DNA of 64,000 nucleotides from Fasciola hepatica (Eukaryota > Platyhelminthes > Trematoda > Plagiorchiida > Fasciolidae), in assembly GCA_948099385.1 (NCBI GenBank), contig CANUEZ040000163.1, positions 6,392,501-6,456,500 on the forward strand. The letters are read 5' to 3'. Numbering within the stretch: position 1 is the first letter of the stretch; the number at the start of each line of letters is the position of its first letter. The notes below the pieces were generated by a model. The model had not been told where the DNA came from. It did not search any database and saw nothing but the letters and a program-made list of their open reading frames with translations. This document shows, in pieces, positions 23,001-34,900 of the stretch. The translations under genes were made by a program, and so were the position numbers.

Positions 23001-25865
23001 GCGATTCCATCCAATCTACTGTTGCTTTGATCCAGCGACACGAAGCTTTGGAGCACAACTTGCTTCTTCAAGCAGAACGGTTTGAACGACTCAAACGACC
23101 CACACAAGTAAGTGCAAATGTAGGATGGAATTTACTGGATCGGTCAACTGATCGATCAGTTAGTCCGGCTAGCGAGTTTGTCGACTGACTGGCCGGACAC
23201 CTCAAGATTGATTGACTGATTGATTAGTTGCTTTAAGCAATTAAGTGACTGACATTTTGTAAACAGGAGCTGATAGTGAATCTCATCCTTTTTGATTTTC
23301 TTTTCTTATCAAGATGGAACTATTGGACACGACCCCCGCAGATTATTCGGTTTTGGGAAAAGCTGCTTCAGGAGCCGTTGTGAGCGAGGAGACATTGGGC
23401 ATGATCCTAGCTGTCCCTACCGTGGACTCAATGCTCCGGCAGTTTGGTTTGGAAGCTGAGATTGATTCTACCGCAAAAGATCATGCTGACCACCAGGAAG
23501 CTATTGTGAATAAATCTTCAGATGAAGAACTGTACAGTATCGATCAAGCAGTTTACACAGGTCGGCCTTTCAATGGTTGCCTTTCTCATTGTTTGCTTCA
23601 CAGGTACCAAACTCACAAACAGACTCGTTATTGACAAATTAGGACTTTTTCATTCACTCAAAAGTTATTTGAATACCAATCCGAAAATATAAATGTGATT
23701 GACAAACAGAAGTATGAGATGAAGAAACGAACAATTTCGCTATGGTAAATATTTCCCGGGAAAATTTTGTCCGAAAGTATACGTCTCTAATGATCCCCTT
23801 AAAAATACCAATTGGTATTGGGACAATGCTGATGCATCTATGCATTATATGGGGACGATTTTTCGGCAGTCACCCAACCACAACACACCACCTTCACAAG
23901 CACTACACTGCGTCCAACATCACATTGTCAACGAAGGTCCACCAGCCGCAGCGTGTCTTCGCCAGTTATTACTGGAGCGCCTGTCTGTAGCGAAAGCAGA
24001 ATTTGAACGTATGCTAAGCTTGGGGATTTTTCACCCAATAAGCAACCTTTGGGCCTCCTTACTCCATATGGTTCCAGAGCACTACTGTGACTGATGCCCG
24101 TGAAGTAATTACCGCGCTCTTAACAACGCAACGGTGCCCGACCGCTACCCACTTTCACACATTCATTACTTCCCTGACAGTTTGTCTGGCAAAAGCATTT
24201 TCTCAAAATTGTCAAATACTATTGTCGATTCATATCAAATTGTCCGGTGATCTTCCGAACACCTACTGAGCTTTTGAAGAAAGGGCTGTGCACGTTTTCG
24301 ATGACTCCTGAAGTTAAATCAGCATTCCAAGGGGATAAGCAAGTGTTGTCCAAAGTTCCCTCGCCCGCATAGTTAAACAACGTTGAAAACACCATTCTTG
24401 TATGGCAGGCAGATGTCTCCCAAATAGCCTTTGGCGGCCAATCGCTACAAACTGCTTATGGGGTCAGACAGCCGTTGTCATTTTTCTCTAAAAAGCTACA
24501 ACCACCACAGACTCGTTACAGCAAATTTGGCCGTGAATTGCTTGCGATCCACCCTGCAATAAAATGTTTTAGACACATTTTGGAAGGCAAAAGCTTCGTT
24601 ATCTACACTGATTATAAGCTTTTGACTTATGCATCAGCTTCAAGCGGCGATCTTTATTCGCCCAAAGAAACTAGACACCCTGACTACATTTCCAAATATA
24701 TCACGGATATAAGGTAAATACAGTGATCCAGCAACTTCGTGGCTGAAGCACTCTTTCGCCCAGGCATCCTTCGAGGAACCGACCCAGTGGCATTCAGTCC
24801 GTCCGTGATATCTTAGGTTCAAAAGAATGAACAAGAACTACAGAGCTGCCACACATTGTTCTTTCTGATGTTGAATGATTTACCCCTACCTGACAGAAAT
24901 GGTACATATGTTTGCGATGTCTCCACTGGTAAGCCTGCTCGTTTGTTCCCTGTTCCCTTCATTGCTTGATGTTTAGGCGTCCACATTGCATATCCCATTC
25001 TGGAATATGCGTCTTCGTCAGACTTGTTTCCGATCACTATGTTTGGCAGAATGTGAATAAGGGCTTCGTTTTTGGTCTAGAGCATGCACACCATGACAAC
25101 GGAGCATTTTTTCGTCGCCTTGTACTTTCCTCTTCCGTCCAAATATCCGCAGGCGATGCGCTTTCTTCTCGTGTCCACTTAGATTTTGTTGGTGCCTTAC
25201 CATCGGTCGACAGATGCCGTTTTCTCCCTACATTTGTGGATCGTTTTACGTGTTAGCTCATGGCTGTCCCTATAGGAGGCGTCTCCCGTGAAACAATTCC
25301 CAAAACATTTTTACACCACTGGATTTCTTTGTTTGGTGTTTTATCTAGGATCATCATAGACGGAGATGAACAATTTAAATCCAAACTCTTTCGTGATTTT
25401 CCTTCCGTCCTTGGATTTCAACATATTCGTACAACTGCATATCACCCAGCTTGGGCGGCAGTCTATCAGGGCCACACGAGTTATTAGGCCGAAGCTGAGA
25501 CGATTACTCTTATACTTTAAAGAGATTAAAGAAATGACTGTTGGGTACAAAACGGCTTTTAGCATCGAAAGTCGAAGATGATGCCATGTGCTTGTCACTG
25601 ATGAAGTTCCAACTGAGTTATTCAACATCAACTGCTGGTGGACGTTTCTTTAGGTTTACCGCTGAGCGGTGTGAGAACTCTCCAAGTATCGCGACTACTA
25701 TGATTTATCAGCAATGTCCGAACATACATGCCATTCAGTTTGTGTAGCTCGACCTTTATTGGCCTGGATAGAATCTCGACTAGGGCGTAATTTTCAGCTT
25801 TGTATGAATGTCTTTTTTCACGACGCAATTGTTTTATATGAAGAAATGAAAGTCTTTCTGAACAC

Positions 25866-25925
<60 letters not shown>

Positions 25926-28900
25926 TGATAACAAGGGACCTGTAACTCAAATGTTTGGGTTTGCACCGTAGAACAGAAGGGTTGATATGTGCTGAGGAAT
26001 GAGCAAACAAATTTCACCTAGCTGCTTGTACCCCCCTCCCGCAAAACCAAAAAGTGCCTTCACTTATCGAACGTCAGCCGATATTAGCCACATTTCAAGT
26101 TGCTGTATCCTTCTCTGCAACAGAGAGTGTGAATGCATGAGAACATCCCATCGCAGGATTGTGGGAGTTTGTGACACTGATTTTGAGTGCAATGCACCTT
26201 CATTCTTTGCTGTGATGGGTCTTCTGCCCCCACATTGTGTTCTCGTGGATGTCTTTTATGAATTATCCAATAAATTGTGCTCTCACATGGACTTACAACA
26301 AGTCCATGAGAGAAAATCCTAGCTCGCAACTTGAATTTCGCTATCTTTACTGAGATGCCGGAAAACTTCATCTTAACAGCTCTTTTTCTCATTATCGCGA
26401 AAGCAATATAAACGTATAATACGACCGAATGACCGGGGCTTCAAGGTTTACTTTGGGGCAGACTGGAATTACCTTCTTTGGTAAGTTAGACCGTTATCGT
26501 CGGGAAAAATAAATGAGCCACATATAACGTGAAATCCCTCAACTTCGAAAGAATTTCTTCTCGCCTTATGTGAGCATAAATATAAAAGCCATATTGACTA
26601 AATAATGGCTTCCAACGAGACATTCAGTAGAAAATCTTCCTGAATGTAAACGAGGAGAATTCACGTGGTCTTGTTTACCAAACTAGATATATTTCCATAC
26701 CCTGGTAATTCTGAGGTCATATGCTTTCAATTGTTCATAACGCAGTGAGAAATCAAGTTAAATAAAAGGAAAATATCAATGAATTCAGATAATTTTTGAT
26801 GCTGTTATATACCTTAATTGGGCCCTGAAGCTCAAACTATATACAGCAAGCAAATTTCAAAATGCCTTACCGTCGATGGCTACAGCGTTTCGGATATGAA
26901 CTACCATTGGATTTCGACGAATCTATTGAACACACAATATATTTGAAGATTCACCAGCCGAATAATCAATTGCTTTGATGGCTTTCATTTACATTCTATT
27001 CGATCAGAAAACATGGGTGATCTGTTGTTGCGAAAGCACGAGTTTGCGGCACACTTGGTGAGGGCACGTGATCGGACATGGTACGAACTGTATGTGCTTA
27101 TCGAGGCCAACAAACGACAACTGCTGTTCTATCGGACCAAGTCAGAATATAATAAGCAACAGTAAATGCAGCTTTTTATTTTATTTTCTCATTGTATGTT
27201 TTCATGCCCATATCGGAGATGAGTTCAACAAACTATCAGGAAGGATCGGTTATTGTGATCTCGAGATTCTGAGTATAAATCGGTACGAAGCCTCACGGTA
27301 CTGTAGGAGGAAGTGAATCACGTTATAACAGAGTACTATTGGCGACCAAAATTGATCGATGATATGAGCGCGTTAGCACCTGACACGTGTGAACCAGCAA
27401 ACAGGGAGCTATAACATTCAGGCACACTGCTGATCTTCCGCCAAAAACATTGAGAAGCTCCTGGTCAAACAATAGCCAAGCCGATTATTTGGAGTTGTGG
27501 GATGTTTGGATTGATTATCAAGTGATTCCCATTGAAAGCCTTGGAAGTACATCTCTACAATAATTTCATTTACTTTGTTCGAAAACATCAGCGGTGTTCA
27601 TCCACAAGTCCCATCGGTGAGCTGTGCGTTGTTACTGCATGACAAATAATTCAATGAGTTCTGTTCTCCCTCTACTCATAAGGATTGAGCAATCATGCTC
27701 TGTAGGTTGTAGTGTATTGATTTGTAGTCACTCAGGATTCCCACAGAGAACTCCTCCATCAAGAGAGTCGATTGCTCTAAAAGCAGCGGTTTGTTACCGT
27801 TTAAATGTCAGTGATTAAAGAACTGCACGCAATGTAGTTGTGATGGCAAATTGAGATCCGGCTCAGATATCCTGGTGGTTGGGTGTTCGACTCGTAGTTG
27901 TTTACCCTTGGGGTTGGAGTCCCAGTGGGGCTCGGTGGATATGCACCTCTGAAGATTCCTAACAAGATAGATAGAACAGATGTGCAGTTGTGCTTCCATG
28001 GTTCGCTTGGGTGAGCTGAGTTTTGCTAGTGCATGACAAATCATTTGATAATTATCAAGTTGATGACTTCAAGGTGATAAAATGTGATAGAAAAATTGTC
28101 CAGATCGCCAGTTTGCTGTCTCATTATTGAGTCACATGATCTGATTTCATCTATGTGCGTGAGTTTGTATACTAAAGCTTTTTCTGTTATCGCTTCGATG
28201 ATGATTCGGTGTCCAGTGCACCAACATATCTTGTTTCGGTTGACAACCAAGTTCCATTCCCAGGAGAGGCGTCTCACCTGGTAAACTATAGACAGTAATT
28301 CTTGTTAGGGCTTCCGCAGTACACGTTATAGGTCATAAAATAATTCACCACGATGTCCATGAGGGTATGGGCTGACACACAGCCAATAGACGGCCTGGTT
28401 CAGTGGCAGGCAGCACGCTTTCGCCAGTCCAGATTCCAGGGCTGTGTTGGAGGCTGCGAAGTAGACAGCACATGATCGGTTGTCCAAAGCCGCAGACGAG
28501 TGAGGCCAACCAAGTGGAGCAATCAACCAATTAGCGGCTGTCTTAGCTCTGCACTGGCCAGAGCTGAATCAACTATCACAGTTCCATTAGACAGACGTGC
28601 CGTTTAGGATTATCAGTGGACTTTCATGCATGGTTTTGTTTACAATAGCTATATATCGTGTGTGTAAAATGATGTTTTGCACCAATAAACCAAGACTTTT
28701 CGAATTCAGTAGAGCTACTGGGCGGCTACGGAAAAGGGTCTAAAAGCCCATCCGAAAAATGAAAAAATAGAAACAATGAGAGTACATCTATTTCATTTCA
28801 CTTTTTCAGGATCATCAACTGCGGTCCATGTGCACCATGTCCTGACTTATATTCATATTGTAACAAGGACGACAACGCACGGCAGGATACTTGTATTCCC

Positions 28901-31900
28901 ACGGTCACACAAGTCGAGTCATGGCATACATACAGTCGCTTATATAGGCTTTTTTCCAGACTGCGCGGCACCAAGATTGCTATTGTCGCTGCTTGAGCGC
29001 TTCGGCTGCATTCTGTCCATTTGCCTGTGGCCGATGGCTTGCTTCTCTTGCCCGTCATTTCCCTTCGGTTGGTCCGACTGTCTCAGTTGACGGCTCGATC
29101 GGCAGCCCTTCACCTGAGCTATCTTGCTGGTTGCCGGAGATCCCGCTGCTTCCTCTCTGGTCGTCTGTGTGCTTTTTTTTGCCTGCTTCGGGACGCCTCC
29201 GACATATTCGCCACCTGTTCTTTTGTCTGTGGCCCTTGTTTGGTTCGTTCGTTCGCCTTGATGTTTACGCCGTTCCCTGGCCCCAGCATTCCCTGTTACA
29301 CTCGCCCTTCCTTTAAAACATTCGGTCCGGACGTGCCAGGGTGCCAAGTCGCATCCGTTCACCCATTTGCCTCGTGGTCCTTGATCGATTTTGAAACTGG
29401 AATTCTTCCTCTCCAATACGGTGTAGGGTCCACTCCATCGTTTGTGGAACTTGCTAGCCCCCGGACCGGCCACTGCGGGTCTGTTACGATTCCTTACTTT
29501 TACCAGCTGTCCGGACATGAACGGATCCCATTTCTGTGTTTGGTTCCGTCTATCGTACCTTGCCTTGTTACGACTCTGAGCAATTCTTGTCTGTTGTACG
29601 GCCACTTTCTCTAGATGCCTCCGCTCGCGGGTTGTCAGAGGTTTATCATTCTTCATGTTGAGCCACACATCCAGTCGCGTTCTAGGTTCCTGCCCAAAAA
29701 CCAGTTCAAACGGTGTCGTCCCCGTTGTTGAATGGCTCGTTGCGCGGTAACTGAGTAATATCTCCGACAGTCCTTCTTGCCAATCACTTCCGTGGTTATT
29801 TAGCCACTCCTTCAGCGTTCTGTTGAATCTTTCCGTCATTCCGTTTGCCTGGGGGTGGTAAGACGACGTTCGTATTCGCCGGATCCTCCATTGTTCCAAC
29901 ATGTCTCAAAATTTCTTCGATTCGAAGCAGGGACCCTGGTCAGTGATGACCGTTTCTGGTACATCAAATCGCGCCACCACATTATCGACAAACACTCGAG
30001 AGACCGTATCGCCTGTTTGATCCGGTATTGGGATTGCTTCCACCCAGCGAGACACGTGGTCAACCATTGTCATGATGTACCGGTTTCCAGTAACACTCAC
30101 AGGTAAAGGACCAAAAATGTCCAAACCCCAGCTTTGAAAGACTCGCTGTGCTTCTATGGGCTGCATTGGCGGTGTAGCTGTTGCGTGCTCCCGGTTCCGT
30201 TGACAATCAGGGCAAGTTCGTATGTAGTCGTCAACGTCGTGCCGCATCGTGGGCCAGAAGACTCTGCGCCGCAACAATTCGAAGACTCGTTGTTGTCCTA
30301 TGTGAGCACTGTTGTGCGCTAGCTGTATTGCCTGCTCACGTACGGCCTCGGGAACAAAAGGCAGTCGTCTGGGTCGCAGACCCTGTCCCACATCAACGTC
30401 AACGAACAGCTTGCCATCTTCCGCATGCAATCGCTCCCAAATTTTTAGTAGGTCGCGCAGTGCAGGTGAGCTCCCGTCTGGTCTTGTTTTGGCTTGAAGA
30501 TGTGAACAAACCGTCCGCACCAGACTGTCATTTCTTTGGTGGCTGAAAACACCCTCATTTGACATTAGCCGATTCACTGGGATCGCCTCCGCCGGCAGTT
30601 GGTCGTCTGGGATCGGGCGGGATAATGCGTCAGGTATTTCGTTTTCTCGTCCGCTAACATGCTCGATTGTAAAGGTGAATTCTTGCAGGCGGTACGCCCA
30701 CCGTGCCAACCTCCCTCTTGGATCTCTTGTTGTCATCAACCACGTCAATGGCTTGTGATCCGTTTTGATACAGAAGTTAGTAGCAATCAGATATGTTCTC
30801 CACTTTTCCAGTGCCCACACGATTGCTAAGCATTCCTTTTCCGTGGTGGAGTATTTCCTCTCGGCACTTGTGAGCAGTCGACTGGCGTACTCGATCACTC
30901 CAGACGGTTGTGACAATACTGCGCCAATTCCGACGTCACTGGCATCCACAGCTACGGTGAATCTCTCATGCGGCTTTGGTATTGTCAAACAGTTTCGAGG
31001 GTTTGTTGCACTTTCCTTGAGTTTCCTGAACGCCGCCTCCGTATCTGACGTCCACTCGAATTTCTTATCCTTCCTCAGTAGTTGAAACAGGACACCAGCT
31101 TTCTGGGCAAAATTTGGCACAAACTTGGCGTCATAGCCGACCAAGCCAAAGAAGGATCTCAGTTGGCGCTTTGATTTTGGCGAGGGGAAACCCCTAATCG
31201 TCTCCGCTTTCTCGGGTAGGGGTTGCAGTTTTCCTCCTCCAACAATATGTCCCAAACAAACGATTTTGTCACGCGCTATCTGGCACTTCTTTGCACTCAA
31301 CTTCAAACCCGCCGATTTGATTCTCTCTAGGACTGCGCTTAATCTGGACACATGCCCGTCAATTGTCCTTGAAAATACCACAATATCATCCCCATACACC
31401 ACAACACCATCCAGGTTCTCCAGTACCTGGAGCAGCAAACGCCTGAAAGTAGCCGGTGCGTTACACAACCCAAAAGGCATCCGCAGGAACTCATACTGCT
31501 TCCCGTTGACACAGAACGCTGTTTTCTCTCTGTCGCTCACGAGCACCGGCAGCTGCCAATAGCCCGACCTCAAGTCGAATAACGACAGCACCTTCGCGTC
31601 ATGAAGCTTCTCAAATATCTCCTCGGTTAGTGGCATTGGGAACGCATCCTTGATTGTGACGCGGTTGAGTTCCCGGAAGTCAACGCAAAATCTATACGTC
31701 CCATCCGATTTCCGCGTTAACAACACTGGTGAGGAATACGGGCTAGTGCTTTCCTGAATTATTCCCTTCGACAGCATGTCCCGAACCTGCTTCTCAACTT
31801 CCGGTACGACTTTCCGCGGCAGCCTCCGATACACTGGTTTGCACACCGCACCCGGCACCAAATTGATCCTGTGTTCTTGCCAATCGCAAAAGCCGTACTC

Positions 31901-34900
31901 ATCATCTGGTGTCGAAAACAACTCCGCATACCTCTCGAGACACTGTCTGACACACGGGACTGGACAACCTGGAACCGAGGAAGTTTTTACGATACCAACG
32001 CGGTTCAGCCGGCCCCAGCGGGATTGCAGCTCGACATCCTTCTCCCCAACCCGCATTCGATGAGCTTCGAAATCAATTTTTGCTACTACGCGTTCCAACA
32101 GATCAACCCCTACGATTGTCTCGGCGACCCCTTCAACCAGTAACATATCATGCGTCACACGAACGTCGCCGATCTGAACCGTTAGCTGCTGCTTTCCCGC
32201 TACTCTCAGAGCCTCTCCTCCGACTGCACGCACTCGTATTTCGCATGGCCTCACTACGATTCCCTCAACGCGAGGTGTCACAGATACCCCAGCCCCCGTA
32301 TCTACGACTGCAATTTTACGTTCGCCCCCAATTCTGATCTCAACCATAGGCACCCCCTCGACTTGAATGTAGATAAAGAAAAGCAAGACGAGAAGCGTTT
32401 TTCTGGACAAAATCGGGCGAAATGTCCTACCTTGCCACATGCAAAACACCTCCTTTGTGTTCCATGCGTCATTGCGTCATTATTGCGTTGTGTTTGTCGA
32501 TTGAGTTCCAGTTTTAATTGTGCGATTTCCTCGCTCATCTTCTGCAACGTGGACTCCAAATCCGATTGCTCTAATCGGGAAACTGTCACTTCTTCGTGGG
32601 CTGCACGAACAATCATAAACAAGCGTTCTGTATCATTCACGCCGCACGCAATCGCCATTCTCAACCTGCCTTGGACATCCGGGGCCATGCTTTGAACGAA
32701 ACGATCACGAACAAGGCGTGCCCTAGTTAAGCCACTTGCCTCGGGCAGCCCGATCGTTAGTTGGCGCAACAGGTACTGATAATGAACGACTGGGTCTTGG
32801 GTGCTGTCATAACGAGCCGTACTGAATCGGTCCATTGCTTTCTGCCGATCACCTTCCTGTGTGAACTCCTTCACCAGCCCCGCACGGACCTCCCGATAAG
32901 TGGGGCTTGTTTTTCCCCCCCCATCTTCAGATCATACACCGCCTTGGCACGCCCAGTCAGCAGTGCCCCAAGCGCCGCCAACAAAGGTGTGTCTCCTTTC
33001 ACTCCGTTGCATGCCGCTATCCTTTCAAAATCCGTGATCCATTCCTCCACATCCCCATCCGCGAACGCAACAGGCCAGGGAAACTTCATCACGTGAGCGT
33101 GGTCACGGCACCAATGTAACAAGGACGACAACGCACGGCAGGATACTTGTATTCCCACGGTCACACAAGTCGAGTCATGGCATACATACAGTCGCTTATA
33201 TAGGCTTTTTTCCAGACTGCGCGGCACCAAGATTGCTATTGTCGCTGCTTGAGCGCTTCGGCTGCATTCTGTCCATTTGCCTGTGGCCGATGGCTTGCTT
33301 CTCTTGCCCGTCATTTCCCTTCGGTTGGTCCGACTGTCTCAGTTGACGGCTCGATCGGCAGCCCTTCACCTGAGCTATCTTGCTGGTTGCCGGAGATCCC
33401 GCTGCTTCCTCTCTGGTCGTCTGTGTGCTTCTTTTTGCCTGCTTCGGGACGCCTCCGACATATTCGCCACCTGTTCTTTTGTCTGTGGCCCTTGTTTGGT
33501 TCGTTCGTTCGCCTTGATGTTTACGCCGTTCCCTGGCCCCAGCATTCCCTGTTACAATATCTCTTATTCGAAGTCACCTTCGTCAACACTATCTCCGTGC
33601 TTCACCTACACGCATCACTGAGCTGTGGTAATAAAGACACATTTTGTGTGAGCTTTACGATTGCAGGTCGAGCACTGTGGCACGCTGGTGTGCCACCGTG
33701 GCTGTCTATCCAAACTGAAGCACACCACGAGCATCACGCAAAATAGCTCAAGGTTAATCTGGCTGATTATTTACCGTTCACGTTCCATCACGTGACATGA
33801 CAAAATATTGCTCTTTACAGAATACAAAGCCCATCAATCAAGGAAAAAGAATGAAATTTTTAATTTGTACAACTGTTGCTTTATTTATTGTGATATCCAA
33901 TTTGTCGGTGTCTAAAGTCTGCAATATTATCTACCCCTTTTCGCATTCGTGTGCTGATTAAAGCCCGTTGGCTCATACATTCCACAACGAACTCGGCTTA
34001 GATTTAGGCAGAAATCTATTGACCGTTTCAGTCGCTACGGACTACACGAAACGTCCTCATGTTTTTCGAATTTTGAATTCGAATACTGGAGCATCGTACT
34101 TATTTCAAGTAAGTTTAATGAATTTTGAAATCATTTCTTGGACCACATCTTATGTGCTCATTGGTGGAATCCTCGGTCTTTTTATTGGATTGCACGCTGC
34201 CTGTGCGGTCGTTGCGCTGGCAATCCGATAAAAGGATCGATTTGAGCAATGCAGACCAACAAGCACACAAAAAGCTCACATCCTAACCAAGTCACGAAAT
34301 CACGTGATCCTGGTTCTGTCCAGTGAAGACGTATCACGTGAATCGACATCTCATCAATAGCAAGCCATATACTCACTCATGATCTCCATGGTTTTTACAA
34401 TAAAGGGCTTACCGACAGACATCACAGTGGCAGGTTTCCAAATCTCGAATTGCTCAGAGAATATTTGGATTTATCGAACGGTTTTTATTGGAATCTTCTG
34501 TTCGTAAACATAAGTGGTTGTAATAATCGGTCGATACAAATAGTTGAGGCCAAAAAGATCAGTATAATCTGAGACATTTGTTGTGGTCGATTGGTTTATA
34601 TAACCTCTAAAATTTGCTGATAATGTGAACAATTATATGGTAGTTTGCAATCAAATAAGAAATCCATAAACGACTTACCAAATTTCGATCCATTACGACT
34701 GAAAATCCCTCATCTTTTTCATTGTTCAGGCTCCCAATAAGGAGATGATGCAGCGCTGGATAGATCGACTAGTGTTATGGTGTCAGCCACGTGGAACACA
34801 CTCACCTCGTCCAAAATCTACCATGATTATTACACTATCAAGACCATTGGAAGAATACGATGGCCCGCCGGAACTACTTGATTCAACAGAACAAAGAGAG

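Larger units (their letters stand above)
23561..27007 (+). other. Spectrin intron carrying a decayed gypsy element
   Basis: Holds the gypsy remnant (about 23880-25720) and a TA tract. The rest (25980-27007) shows nothing I recognise. Confidence 0.75.
28859..33556 (-). mobile_element. Young Ty3/gypsy LTR retrotransposon (minus strand)
   Basis: 4698 bp bounded by two 442-bp LTRs and flanked by ATAT. Order on the minus strand: 5' LTR, PBS, gag with a CCHC knuckle, pol (protease, RT, RNase H, integrase), polypurine tract, 3' LTR. Gag and pol overlap in a -1 relation. Damage is slight: one frame break in gag near 32915 and one in-frame TGA in the integrase at 29906-29908. The LTRs differ at only one position I could see, so insertion is recent. 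It lies antisense in a spectrin intron. Confidence 0.95.
27162..33963 (+). other. 6.8-kb intron splitting the PH domain
   Basis: GT at 27162, AG at 33962-33963. Contains a SINE (27855-28065), an unclassified stretch (28280-28850) and the young antisense gypsy element (28859-33556). Confidence 0.85.

Noticed and set aside
23561..23634. Continuation of the spectrin linker exon to a donor at 23604
   Set aside because: Using that donor puts the PH exon out of frame with an immediate stop. The weaker GT at 23561 keeps the frame.
25628..26017. 129-aa minus-strand ORF
   Set aside because: Its middle is a Tyr-Ile run from the TA microsatellite.
26875..26980. [23 protein letters not shown] as an extra spectrin exon
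   Set aside because: It looks protein-like, but the phase from the previous exon gives a stop and no donor follows. Direct splicing 23560 to 27008 is in phase.
29021..29614. 197-aa plus-strand ORF and similar ones at 33249-33746
   Set aside because: Shadows on the opposite strand of the gypsy LTR and integrase. The LTR part repeats exactly in both LTRs.
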